Source of the DNA: Neobacillus sp. DY30
GTDB lineage: Bacteria; Bacillota; Bacilli; Bacillales; Cytobacillaceae
DNA length: 64,000 nt
Reading direction: 5' to 3'
NCBI RefSeq assembly: GCF_030123065.1
Contig: NZ_CP126093.1
Coordinates: forward strand, 686,001-750,000
The notes under the pieces were generated by a model. The model saw nothing but the letters and a program-made list of their open reading frames with translations, was not told the origin of the DNA and searched no databases. The position numbers and the translations under genes were made by a program. This document shows positions 33,970 to 42,543 of this stretch, piece by piece (positions within the stretch are counted from its first letter, which is position 1; each line of letters starts with the position of its first letter).

Positions 33970-34013
33970 AAAAAAAACCTGTATGGATCTTACTTTGTTC
34001 TCCATGCAGGTTT
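33970..34013 (-). terminator. Terminator after ctaG
   Basis: On the minus strand AAACCTGCATGGA (34013-34001) pairs with TCCATACAGGTTT (33987-33975), followed by a T-run (33977-33970). One mismatch in the stem. Confidence 0.8.
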
Positions 34014-34018
34014 ATTAA

Positions 34019-34815
34019 TTAAATGATTTTTAATGACTTATCCACAAAGGTTCGTGGTCGTGCAGCTCTATACCATTGCCGGCAAAATAAAAATATCAAG
34101 CCAAGTTCTATAAGATCCCCGCCGTAATACATGATCATTCCTCCGGCTTGGGCATGTTCAATTGGTACTCCAGCTGGGGGATAAGCATAAATGTACTTTG
34201 AAAGAATTCCGTGTGCGGCTAACGATAGAATTAATACGATAGCTCGAAAAATAAAACTATACCGGTGCGCTATGGGATCAACATAGATAATTGAAATGGT
34301 ATAGAGATAACCGGCTAAGAATACGTGGAGATGAACAATCATCTGAAGAAGAGGATAATAATGCATCGCCGTGTACAGCTCTGTCGTATATAATACCCAT
34401 AATCCTCCGATATTAAGTATAGAGGCAGCAATCGGATGACAATAAACGCCCACTGGGAAACTCTTTAACATACGAGATAGTTTTCTAGCATATCTAACAC
34501 CTAGATTTCTCATCAGAAGAGTCATTGGAGCAGCAAGTGATAGAAGAAGAGGCGCAAGCATTCCAAGAAACAAATGTCCAACCATATGTGCCGTGAAATT
34601 TTTATGAGCTAATTCCGCAATAGGATCGATTATTGCAGCGGCAGCAGACAGAACACCGAATACCCAGAAAATGTAACGATAAATCGGCCATTGTTTATGA
34701 CGTTGGTTTGAAAGTAATCCTAATAGAAGATAAATTAATACAGCCAAGACAAAGGGAGAGCCAAAAGAAGATCGTTCGGCAGCTCACTTGCATGAGGGAC
34801 ATGGTGATGTTGCAT
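34019..34815 (-). pseudogene. ctaG: CtaG-family cytochrome c oxidase assembly protein, N-terminal frameshift
   Basis: The continuous frame 34019-34747 encodes 242 residues with about six membrane helices (HMVGHLFLGMLAPLLL; MIVHLHVFLAGYLYTI) of the Caa3_CtaG family, needed for caa3 oxidase assembly. The expected N terminus, MQHHHVPHASELPNDLLLALP, reads from ATG 34815 but in another frame and joins FVLAVLIYLLLG at about 34755. One indel therefore separates start and body. ATG 34815 directly follows the stop of the DUF2243 gene. Either a broken gene or a single-base sequencing error. Confidence 0.75.
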
Positions 34816-35294
34816 TTAGACCGTTCCTCCCATCACTTTTGCTTCTTGGCCTGTCCTAGAAACGATGATTAACCCAGCGATTAGCATGACCGCCGCAAGA
34901 ATGTTCCATGCCCAATCGTAAGGAGCAATCTCCACGTTATAGCGGATTTGATGGATTTTCATTAATTTATGTTGAACGGTACCATCGAAAAATTAAACCC
35001 GCCTCCGCCAACTAGAAATCCCCCAACCCATCTCTTCGGCCACCATGCATTTCTCCGGCGGAGGTCGGATACTAGGAATGCCCCTGCAACCGTGGAGAAC
35101 CAGCTAAAGGCATGAAAAATCCCATCTGATACGAGACCCATATCAGGGGTGGATTTATCATAAAAATGATGCCAATGCAGCAGCTGGTGGAAAACAGCCT
35201 CATCAATAAAAGCAACAAAACCGATTCCCAGTAAACAACCAGACAAAAGGTTTCGTCCCAAGTAGTTCAAACGCTCATCATGACTTTTAGGCAT
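34816..35294 (-). pseudogene. DUF2243 membrane protein, frameshifted
   Basis: The N-terminal 100 residues (LSGCLLGIGFVAFIDEAVFHQLLHW; HAFSWF) read from ATG 35294 and match DUF2243, a four-helix membrane family often next to ctaG. At the A5 run near 34985-34990 the frame breaks; a one-base change restores FFDGTVQHKLMKIHQIR and two further helices, ending at TAA 34818-34816. The intact protein would be about 158 residues. The break is at a homopolymer, so sequencing error is a real alternative. Confidence 0.78.
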
Positions 35295-35398
35295 CGAATT
35301 CTCTCCCTATTCCATTTTTACCTTGGTAATAGTTTATCCTGTCGGCAGTAATTCCAAACCGATGAGGAATAGAGATTATATTTAATGTATTCCAAACG

Positions 35399-35415
35399 AA
35401 TCAAACGTTTGATTA
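35399..35415. repeat. AATCAAACGTTTGATTA palindrome over a stop codon
   Basis: Fifth copy of the palindrome in the window. It contains the stop codon (35413-35415, minus strand) of the gene 35413-36216. Confidence 0.8.
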
Positions 35416-36216
35416 ACAGGTAAGGAAAACAGGAATGTATTTTTTCGACTGTGGTGGATTGATCGCCACGCTAATATACCAATGCCAATGTTTTTCACTT
35501 TTTCGTTTTCCAATGACACCACTTAAAATCATCCCTAGTTCCACATAATCAGACGGCAAATCCTTTACATAATAAGTGTGATGGGCGCTCAAATCAGTTA
35601 ATACACAGGTATCCTCAATCTTGCTTGTTACCTCAAATACTCCCTCTTTAGTATTTTGATATTGGATGCCGCTTAAGGATAATTCTTCTATGTCTTGTTT
35701 CGGATCCCAGTTATCACTATAGGCTTTAGGAAAATGTTTTAAAAACAGAAAATTTAAAAGGTGTTCACAGGATATAAGGTAAGGGGCAGCTTCTGTGGTG
35801 TATGTTTCGATAATGGAGGAATATTGAGTGCCAACTCGTTTTTCAAGCCAGCGGGCAAACTTTTTCAATTGGAATAGGAAGTTATCTGTTTCCTTCATGG
35901 TTTGAGAGATAGATATATTTTGAGGATAATAGTAATAAATGAATTTTTCCCAGAATGAGGATTCACATAGATCCCAGGAGGATGGACAATTATCTTCTAG
36001 ACAATCCGTCATATATTTTGACAGTATTCGAAGGAATTCATTGCGATTTTGGTCAGAGGGTTTCTCGCGTTTGTATGCAATTAAATCTTTTCCATAGTAA
36101 AAGACATGACCGCGGTTCCTCATTCCAAATTCAGCACTTATTGCTAAGTCCATAAATACGTTTTTTCTTTCTTCTGGGGTTGTCATTGGAATTGCCCATG
36201 CTTTTACTTCCGGCAT
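35413..36216 (-). CDS. Hypothetical protein
   Basis: A 267-residue soluble protein, no signal peptide or membrane helix seen. It has a mixed alpha/beta composition rich in aromatic residues (WDLCESSFWEKFIYYYYPQN near residue 81-100) and a C-terminal part with HWHWYISVAI. No family recognised. No strong ribosome binding site is visible before ATG 36216; ATG 36186 (residue 11) is an alternative. Its stop codon lies within a palindromic repeat, so the true end may have been altered. Confidence 0.6.
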   Translation of the reverse strand: MPEVKAWAIPMTTPEERKNVFMDLAISAEFGMRNRGHVFYYGKDLIAYKREKPSDQNRNEFLRILSKYMTDCLEDNCPSSWDLCESSFWEKFIYYYYPQNISISQTMKETDNFLFQLKKFARWLEKRVGTQYSSIIETYTTEAAPYLISCEHLLNFLFLKHFPKAYSDNWDPKQDIEELSLSGIQYQNTKEGVFEVTSKIEDTCVLTDLSAHHTYYVKDLPSDYVELGMILSGVIGKRKSEKHWHWYISVAINPPQSKKYIPVFLTC

Positions 36217-36411
36217 GTTCTTAAAGCTGGAGTTTTGCTTTTGCTATTTTTCATAAATCAACCTGCTTTCAGAATTTTTTTAAGAATAGGAGAGGGTTCA
36301 ATCAGGGGAATCAGGATGTAACAATTTGTATTATACAATTTAATAGGGAAGGGGATTCGGGTGAGAATTGTAATATTTGTGAATATTTAATTATTATTTT
36401 CCCCAAAGAAA

Positions 36412-36432
36412 CCTGCCCCGTGAAGGGACAGG
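36412..36432 (-). terminator. Terminator after dapA
   Basis: Minus strand CCTGTCCC (36432-36425), TTCA loop region, GGGGCAGG (36419-36412), followed by TTTCTTT. Confidence 0.7.
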
Positions 36433-36433
36433 A

Positions 36434-37321
36434 TTATACCAATGTGTTAATTGGCAGAACTTTTTGCAGTGCGCTTTTCTCTTCTTCATTTAATGGGATC
36501 ATTGGCAGGCGGACATCCCCAACCTGGACACCTTGCATATTTAATGCCGCTTTTACAGGAGTAGGATTCGGTGCCATAAATAATGCTTTCATGATTGGCA
36601 GAAGGCGGCGATGTTCTGCAGCTGCTTCTTGGACATGTCCGTTTTTAAACTTTGTAATCATTTCCTGCATTTGATTGCCAATGATATGGGAAGCAACGGA
36701 AACAACACCGGCTCCGCCAATCGCTAGTACTGGTATCGTTAATCCATCATCTCCGCTGTACAAGGTAAAAGTATCTGAGTACGGCTAATGATTTCAGCCA
36801 TGGCATCTAAATCGCCACTTGCTTCTTTTACAGCCACAATATTATTAATGGCAGAGAGGCGGATAATTGTCTCTGCTGAGATGTTGACGGCACTAGCGTC
36901 CAGGAATATTATAAAGCATAATTGGTAAAGAAGTTGCTTCAGCAATAGCTTTAAAGTGCTGGAACAGCCCCTCTTGAGATGGCTTATTATAGTATGGCGC
37001 TACGAGCATAATGCCATCAACGCCTGCTGCTTCCGCCTGTTTCGTTAAGCTGATAGAGGCTCTAGTGTTATTGGAGCCGGTTCCAGCGATGACAGGCACT
37101 CTGCCGGCTGCAACCTCGACCACGAATTTAAATAACGCTATTTTTTCCTCTGTTGTTAATGTTGGAGATTCTCCAGTGGTTCCTGCAACTACTAATCCAT
37201 CGGTACCATTCGCAATTAAGTAATTTACTAGTGTTCTCGTTGCGTTATAGTCAATCTCTCCATGCTGATCAAATGGCGTCACCATTGCTGTTAAAACTTG
37301 GCCGAAAATCATCAAGCTCAC
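36434..37321 (-). pseudogene. dapA: 4-hydroxy-tetrahydrodipicolinate synthase, two frameshifts
   Basis: DapA condenses pyruvate with aspartate semialdehyde, the first committed step to diaminopimelate and lysine. The N-terminal 142 residues read normally from ATG 37321 to MLYNIPGR (active Tyr region), where TAG interrupts at about 36893. The body continues in another frame (NISAETIIRL...AVKEASGDL, with the Schiff-base Lys) to about 36780, and then changes frame again for YSGDDGLTIPVLAIGG to the stop at 36434. All parts of a 292-residue DapA are present. The first break needs a loss of two or gain of one base and is not at a homopolymer. A lysine riboswitch lies upstream. Confidence 0.85.
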
Positions 37322-37375
37322 CCTTTACATAATTTTTAGAAAAATTAGAGGTAGTTCAGGTCAATCATAAGTAAT

Positions 37376-37402
37376 CGCAAAAAGCAGCAACGAAGGCTCG
37401 CT
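37376..37402 (-). terminator. Riboswitch expression-platform terminator
   Basis: Minus strand AGCAGCGA...TTGCTGCT (about 37402-37383) followed by TTTTTGC, between the lysine aptamer and dapA. Confidence 0.75.
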
Positions 37403-37437
37403 GCTGCAGTAGAAACATAATTAAAATCCGTTCCTTT

Positions 37438-37635
37438 GCGTAAGATAGCCCTCCATATAGTCACCTATATGACAGTTCTGTATTTATTCAACAGCAGAAC
37501 CAGCTTCAAGACAAATGAGATTCTATCCGCTTCGGCAAATTCCCCTTTCCACAATCATCATAGGATCCTCATTATCCTCCAACTATGTACTAATGGTTTT
37601 TGCACCTCTATCCTCACTTCAAAAGGTATGAAGTA
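37438..37635 (-). ncRNA. Lysine riboswitch (L box) of dapA
   Basis: The minus strand contains the L-box conserved elements in order: AGAGGTGC (37609-37602), GGAAAGGGGAATTTGCCGAAG (in the 37550-37530 region; TGCCGAAG at 37537-37530) and GGAGGGCTATCT (37454-37443), and the outer strands can pair (GAGGATAG with CTATCTTAC). The order and spacing match the B. subtilis lysC leader. When lysine binds, the downstream terminator should form and dapA should be off. Confidence 0.92.
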
Positions 37636-37657
37636 AGAAAATATTTAATTATTAATA

Positions 37658-37686
37658 AATATACCAGAAAATTCTTTAAAATTCAA
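37658..37686 (-). promoter_or_regulatory. Promoter of the riboswitch-dapA transcript
   Basis: Minus strand TTGAAT (37686-37681), 17-base spacer, TATATT (37663-37658). Confidence 0.65.
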
Positions 37687-37728
37687 GAGAAAAAGAGCCA
37701 AGAGAAAAGGTGCTACGAGAAAAGTGCT

Positions 37729-37815
37729 TGTCACCGCAAAATGTCACCGCAAAAGCGGTGACATTTTGCGGTGACAGGCACCACTCGTGGACACTGTCCA
37801 CCTCAGGCGGACAGT
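37729..37815. repeat. Perfect 22-bp hairpin plus GGTGACAGGCACC repeat, copy B
   Basis: 37729-37750 pairs perfectly with 37755-37776 around an AAAA loop; each arm holds two TGTCACCGC-type units. It runs directly into the 30-bp segment 37770-37799 shared with 22769-22798, then GGACAG motifs to 37815. It looks like a REP/REPtron-type mobile repeat. Confidence 0.8.
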
Positions 37816-37831
37816 TGGCGGCTTTGCACTT

Positions 37832-38428
37832 TTATTTTATTTCGTCTGTATCTGCTGTTAGGGATAGGTCTGCTGGTCGTTTTCCGTTTTGCAGGTCGGC
37901 TAGTGTTAGGCCAAAGTTCATTTGCAAATGGGGATAGTCTTTAAATTGGACCCAATCGCCGCCCCATTCAAAGCCTAATGTTTTTGCTATTTCTACGACC
38001 TCGGTCCAATCGCTTTTTCCGTTTTGGTTGCCATCGTAATTCATATCCCAGATAACATTTTCAGATGGTGTTTTTATTGCAAAATCAATAGCCAGCCCAA
38101 AGTTGTGAAAGGACTCTCCGCCTCTTGCATGGGTTACAATACTTCCAGCCGCTGTCCTGCCTTGTTCATAGAGTCGATCTTGGTCTTCTGCACTGCGGAA
38201 GTCATCCGTAATCACAATTACAATTCCTTTATCAGCTGCTTGTTGAACTAACTGATTGCTCCGTTCTCTCACTACAGGATGAAGTTCAGTTGGTATTGGC
38301 GCGGAACTACCTATGTTAAATATATTTAGTAAGCTGGAGCCAATAGGGTTTTGCACAAAGAATAAAATAATGAGACCAATAATCAAGGTAAATAGTAGTC
38401 TGCCTCTCCACTTAAGTTTCACAATCAA
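37832..38428 (-). CDS. M15 (CwlK/VanY-type) peptidoglycan peptidase
   Basis: A 198-residue protein with one N-terminal membrane helix (about residues 10-26) and an extracytoplasmic zinc peptidase domain. The zinc site is H108 and D115 in SFHNFGLAIDFA with H167 in YPHLQM; FEWGGDW precedes the last His, as in B. subtilis CwlK, an L-alanyl-D-glutamate peptidase. It may instead be a D,D-carboxypeptidase. It probably trims peptidoglycan stem peptides. Single gene. Confidence 0.85.
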   Translation of the reverse strand: MIVKLKWRGRLLFTLIIGLIILFFVQNPIGSSLLNIFNIGSSAPIPTELHPVVRERSNQLVQQAADKGIVIVITDDFRSAEDQDRLYEQGRTAAGSIVTHARGGESFHNFGLAIDFAIKTPSENVIWDMNYDGNQNGKSDWTEVVEIAKTLGFEWGGDWVQFKDYPHLQMNFGLTLADLQNGKRPADLSLTADTDEIK

Positions 38429-38552
38429 AAATCCTTTCTTGTCAAGAATCTTGCAATAGTAAAGACGAGAAATAGAGAATCATTGTTTCAAAAGTTCCTT
38501 CCTAATTTTGTATATCCATATGAAATTCTATACCCAAAAAGTCTTTTTAAAT

Positions 38553-38581
38553 AAAAAAAGATCCAGCTCAGCTGCATCTTT
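38553..38581 (-). terminator. Terminator after ilvE
   Basis: Minus strand AAAGATGCAGCT pairs with AGCTGGATCTTT (one mismatch), followed by a T7 run. Confidence 0.8.
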
Positions 38582-38601
38582 CATATCAGGTGTATATAAT
38601 T

Positions 38602-39684
38602 TTAGCCTTCAACTTGTGTAACTTTAACGGTCCAATTAAATGGATCTTCTTTTTTTCCTAACTGTATTCCGGTGATCTCATCATAAATAGCCTGTGATAG
38701 CTGACCGATTTTATTATCATTAATAGTGATAGATTGATCTTTCCATGTTAGTTCGCCAACAGGAGAAATAACGGCAGCTGTTCCTGCTCCAAAGACTTCC
38801 TCCAGTTCACCGCGCTGCTGTGCCGCAAAGACATCTTCAATGGATATTCTTTCTTCGCGCACAGGGATCTTCCAATACTTCAATAATTGAATGACGGAAT
38901 CACGGGTGACTCCAGGTAAAATGCTGCCATTTAATCTCGGGGTTACAACTTCGCCATTGATTTTGAAGAAGATATTCATACTGCCGACTTCTTCCACATA
39001 TTTATTCTCCTTTGCATCAAGCCAAAGGATTTGGGCATAGCCGCCTTTATCTGCCTTTTCCTGTGCTTTTAAGCTGGCCGCATAGTTTCCAGCTGTCTTT
39101 ACATGGCCTACACCGCCAATTACCGCTCGAACGAATTGCTCTTCGACATAAATTTTTACAGGATTTAACTGGCTGCCATAGTAGGCTCCAGACGGAGAAA
39201 GGATGACAAGCAACTTGTATTGGCTGGCTGGACGAACTCCAAGATAAGGCTCTGTTGAAAAAATGAACGGCCGAATATAGAGGGATGTTCCATCACCGCC
39301 AGGCACCCAGTCTTTTTCAGTAATAATTAATCGTTTAATACCTTCTAACAAAAACTCCTCATCAATTCGGGGAATGCATAGCCTGTCACATGACTCGTTT
39401 AGGCGCTTCATATTCTTCTCTGGACGGAATAGCTGGATAGTACCATCCGCTGTTTTATATGCCTTCATCCCTTCGAAGATAGCTTGTCCATAATGGAAAA
39501 CCATTGCTGACGGATCAAGTGTTATCGGCTCATAAGGAGCAATTCTTGGATTAAACCATCCATTGTCACTATGATAATCCATTACAAACATGTAATCGCT
39601 GAAATACTTTCCGAAACCGAGTGAAGCGGTATCAGGCTTTGTTTTTAATTGTTCTCTCGGAATAAATGAAATCTCCTGTTTCAT
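38602..39684 (-). CDS. ilvE: Branched-chain amino-acid aminotransferase
   Basis: A 360-residue PLP-dependent class IV aminotransferase that makes or degrades leucine, isoleucine and valine with 2-oxoglutarate as partner. The Schiff-base lysine is K196 in GHVKTAGNY. EEVGSMNIFF and GTAAVISPVG are family motifs; length equals Bacillus YwaA/YbgE. GAGGTG is five bases before ATG 39684. I see no T-box in the 330-base upstream region. Confidence 0.94.
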   Translation of the reverse strand: MKQEISFIPREQLKTKPDTASLGFGKYFSDYMFVMDYHSDNGWFNPRIAPYEPITLDPSAMVFHYGQAIFEGMKAYKTADGTIQLFRPEKNMKRLNESCDRLCIPRIDEEFLLEGIKRLIITEKDWVPGGDGTSLYIRPFIFSTEPYLGVRPASQYKLLVILSPSGAYYGSQLNPVKIYVEEQFVRAVIGGVGHVKTAGNYAASLKAQEKADKGGYAQILWLDAKENKYVEEVGSMNIFFKINGEVVTPRLNGSILPGVTRDSVIQLLKYWKIPVREERISIEDVFAAQQRGELEEVFGAGTAAVISPVGELTWKDQSITINDNKIGQLSQAIYDEITGIQLGKKEDPFNWTVKVTQVEG

Positions 39685-40015
39685 GCTCGCACCTCATTTT
39701 AATAATAGATTCAGTAGTAAACACGTTTCTATCTTTTACTAAAACATGTCGTAACTGTAGTTAATTATATTTTTGAAATAGTAAAAATACTTTTCTATAC
39801 TATACCACTATTTAAATTGAAATAGGGTAATTTTGATTTAGTTTTTGTCTAAGCAGTGACAATCGTGTTTATCAGATTTAAAAAACTGAGTCATATATGA
39901 CAAATATAACTTGTGAGAAATTATTCGTTTTTGTAATGTTAACCTCGTTAGAATACTACTATTTTACGTTTTTCCTATATAGATTTAGAGAATTTCATTG
40001 AAGGAAAGTGATAAA
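39685..40015. other. Divergent intergenic region ilvE/degV
   Basis: An AT-rich 330-bp gap. Several partial inverted repeats around TAGTAAAAATACTTTTCTAT (39777-39800 region) are visible on the ilvE side and might be regulatory. No gene, T-box or riboswitch is seen. Confidence 0.5.
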
Positions 40016-40864
40016 ATGAACAAGCTTAAAATAGCATGGATTACGGACACGACTGCTTCTCTTAGCAAAGAGTTTATTGAAAAACATCATATACATGTTA
40101 TTCCCTTGCATGTTGTTATTAACGATACATATTACAAAGAAACAATTGATATTTCCGCAGAAGATTTCTATGAACGCATGAAAAATGAGGAAGGAAAATT
40201 CCAATCCTCCCAGCCAAATATTGGAGACATTGTGGACCTTTATGAAAGGTTAAAAGAAGAGTATGACTTTGGCGTAGCAATTCATGCTTCGAGCACCTTA
40301 ACTGGCACGTATCAAACGTCTGTCATGGCAGCGGAAATGGCTGGATTTAAATTGTTCGCCATTGATTCACGTACCGGATCCTTTCCTTTATCCTTCCTTG
40401 TAAAAAGGGGAATAGAGTTGGTTGAACAGGGTCATGAAATTGGAGAAGTTGTTGACCGATTAAACAACTTGAGGGAACACACTCGATTATTTTTGGTGCC
40501 ATCTAACTTGGATCAGCTGCATAAAAGTGGCAGGGTTTCTGGAAGTCAAAAAATATTGGCCTCATTATTTAATATTAAGCCAATTTTATCGATTGAGGAT
40601 GGAGCCGCAAAGATTAAGGATAAAGTCCGAACGGAAAAGAAGGCGCTTGCTTGGCTGGTCAATCATTTAAAGGAAGACCTAGATACAAAAGCTGTTCAGA
40701 AAGTGGCGATTGTCCATGCAAACGACCGAGAAAAGGCAGATGGTCTTGAAAGAATTATCAATGAAACATTCCCAGCCATTGAAACAGAAAAGTTAATGCT
40801 CATTACCGTTGCAGGTGTGCATACAGGTGTTGGGACACTTGGACTTTCGTGGGTTACTGAATAA
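40016..40864 (+). CDS. DegV family protein (fatty-acid-binding, FakB-like)
   Basis: A 282-residue DegV/EDD-fold protein. WITDTTASL near the N terminus, SSQPN, HASSTLTGTYQ and the DSRTGS segment are the family motifs that hold a fatty-acid carboxylate; homologues (FakB) present acyl chains to the FakA kinase for phospholipid synthesis. ATG 40016 is chosen over an in-frame TTG at 39998, because AAGGAAAG lies between them at the right distance. Single gene with its own terminator. Confidence 0.9.
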   Translation: MNKLKIAWITDTTASLSKEFIEKHHIHVIPLHVVINDTYYKETIDISAEDFYERMKNEEGKFQSSQPNIGDIVDLYERLKEEYDFGVAIHASSTLTGTYQTSVMAAEMAGFKLFAIDSRTGSFPLSFLVKRGIELVEQGHEIGEVVDRLNNLREHTRLFLVPSNLDQLHKSGRVSGSQKILASLFNIKPILSIEDGAAKIKDKVRTEKKALAWLVNHLKEDLDTKAVQKVAIVHANDREKADGLERIINETFPAIETEKLMLITVAGVHTGVGTLGLSWVTE

Positions 40865-40873
40865 ACAAAGGAA

Positions 40874-40910
40874 GAGACACCCAATCCGTTGTGATTGGGT
40901 GTCTCTTTTT
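40874..40910 (+). terminator. Terminator after the DegV gene
   Basis: GAGACACCCAATC (40874-40886) and GATTGGGTGTCTC (40893-40905) form a perfect 13-bp stem followed by TTTTT. Confidence 0.92.
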
Positions 40911-40956
40911 ATAATATGCTATAATTTCGATTATCTAGGCTGAAATCAATACCATC

Positions 40957-41067
40957 TCATTCATCTTCTGTATAGGCTTCAGTTGACTTATCCCTGCAAT
41001 CCCAGCATTCAGTTCGATTTCTCTCTGGGAGAGATAATTCGTTTCCACAAGAAATACAGATATCCAT
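40957..41067 (-). CDS. Tiny two-CxxC zinc-ribbon-like protein
   Basis: A 36-residue frame, MDICISCGNELSLP... with a second CWDC pair at residue 21-24 and an acidic tail. AAGGGGAG lies nine bases before ATG 41067. Two CxxC knuckles 14 residues apart with a good ribosome binding site support a real microprotein, probably zinc-binding. Function unknown. Confidence 0.65.
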   Translation of the reverse strand: MDICISCGNELSLPERNRTECWDCRDKSTEAYTEDE

Positions 41068-41246
41068 ACTAAAAGACTCCCCTTTCCAGTGAAAATTTGG
41101 TTTTAACTATATATATTCACCCATGCTTCATCTTATTCTCGACATTCCATAAAGTTTCTTGTAGTAGAAAGGCATAATTATTTTCGCATTGGTGCAGAGA
41201 CTACTTCATAATAATACATATATCTAAAGACAAAAGCAGGTGTAAA

Positions 41247-42107
41247 ATGAGTATCATTTTAGCATTATTAGCAGCTTTATTTGCGGCATTTACGGCAATC
41301 TTGGCAAAAGTGGGAATTGAAAATGTAAACTCCAACCTAGCAACTGCTGTTAGGACGATTGTGGTATTAATCATGGCTTTTATCATGGTACTGATAACGG
41401 GCAAGCTGGAGACGATTTCACAGATTTCAACAACCGCATTATGGTTTATTTTGTTATCTGGTTTTGCGACGGGCTTTTCATGGTTATTTTTCTTTAAAGC
41501 ACTCGCCATTGGTGATGTTTCTAAAGTTGTACCAATTGATAAATCCAGTGTTGTGCTTACGATAATTTTTTCTATCCTAGTCTTAGGGGAGCCAGCAGAT
41601 CCTTTGATTATGGCTGGTGGAGCAATCATAGCCATTGGAACGTTTATTTTAATTGGGAAAAATGAGGAAAAGAAACGCTTTTCAGGTTCGCAGCGGTATA
41701 TTGTGTATGCGATTTTAGCGGCTGTATTTGCGGCATTAACTTCAATACTGGCAAAAGTGGGAATGGAAGATGTTGATTCCAATGTAGCAACATTTTTACG
41801 TACCATTGTAATCTTGTTATTTGCCTGGGTGATTGTATTTTTCCAAAGGACGCATAAGAAGCTAAAGGAGATTTCGAAAAAAGGGTATCTCTTTTTGGTT
41901 TTATCGGGAGTGGCTACTGGATTATCTTGGTTATGTTATTTTGCAGCTCTTGCGATGGGGAAGGTTTCAATCGTTGCGCCTATTGATAAATTTAGCGTTG
42001 TGATCACAATGATATTGAGTTTTACCATTTTAAAAGAAAAAGCAGCCAGACACACGATAATCGGCGGGATTGTCATTACGATTGGGACGGTGTTGCTGAT
42101 TTTGTAG
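41247..42107 (+). CDS. EamA/DMT transporter with strong internal repeat
   Basis: A 286-residue ten-helix DMT protein. The two halves are clearly related: ILAKVGIENVNSNLATAVRTIV (from residue 20) reappears as ILAKVGMEDVDSNVATFLRTIV-like sequence from residue 163, and VPIDKSSVVLTII as APIDKFSVVITMI. This closeness suggests a relatively well-preserved duplication of a five-helix unit. The substrate is unknown. Confidence 0.87.
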   Translation: MSIILALLAALFAAFTAILAKVGIENVNSNLATAVRTIVVLIMAFIMVLITGKLETISQISTTALWFILLSGFATGFSWLFFFKALAIGDVSKVVPIDKSSVVLTIIFSILVLGEPADPLIMAGGAIIAIGTFILIGKNEEKKRFSGSQRYIVYAILAAVFAALTSILAKVGMEDVDSNVATFLRTIVILLFAWVIVFFQRTHKKLKEISKKGYLFLVLSGVATGLSWLCYFAALAMGKVSIVAPIDKFSVVITMILSFTILKEKAARHTIIGGIVITIGTVLLIL

Positions 42108-42156
42108 GGTGGATGGCGATCAAGACTTGATTCAGGTTGGTTTTTTGGGGGATACA

Positions 42157-42274
42157 TTTTTATAAAAAATCCTTTACCTGCCAAAATGATACCTCAACCT
42201 GCTATTTTTAGTCGCTTACCTGCATAGATTCCATTTTACCTGCATAAATCGATTGTTTATCTGCCTAACAAAAT
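42157..42274. repeat. ACCTGC array, copy 1 (21-bp period)
   Basis: Nearly identical to 42405-42521. ACCTGC-type units (last one ATCTGC) start at 42176, 42197, 42218, 42238 and 42259, that is every 20-21 bp. No coding potential. Confidence 0.8.
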
Positions 42275-42298
42275 CATCCGCCAAACCCCAACACTAAA

Positions 42299-42330
42299 AA
42301 AGCCAGGCTGCGCCTGGCTTAGGTATTTTT
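42299..42330 (+). terminator. Hairpin between the two repeat copies
   Basis: AAGCCAGG-CTGCG-CCTGGCTT (about 42300-42320) followed by AGGTATTTTTATTT. Probably the terminator of the EamA gene. Confidence 0.65.
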
Positions 42331-42404
42331 ATTTCCTATATATGGATATTTAACCTGGGTTTAAGGGCAGATTATGGATTCAGTTGCGTTTTTTAAGTTT
42401 CTTC

Positions 42405-42521
42405 TTTTATAAAAAATCCTTTACCTGCCAAAATGATACCTCAACCTGCTATTTTTAGTCGCTTACCTGCATAGATTTCATTTTACCTGCATATTTCGAT
42501 TGTTTATCTGCCTAACAAAAT
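42405..42521. repeat. ACCTGC array, copy 2 (21-bp period)
   Basis: Same 117-base unit as copy 1, with few substitutions. Units start at 42423, 42444, 42465, 42485 and 42506, exactly the spacing of copy 1. Confidence 0.8.
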
Positions 42522-42543
42522 TACCGACCTTAAATAACATTTT

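Noticed and set aside
39685..40015. Possible T-box leader of ilvE
   Set aside because: No specifier loop, no AGGGTGG-type T-box sequence and no terminator hairpin could be found.
41201..41806. A 201-codon frame on the minus strand
   Set aside because: It is the reverse-strand shadow of the EamA transporter gene at 41247-42107; its composition mirrors the hydrophobic codons of that gene.
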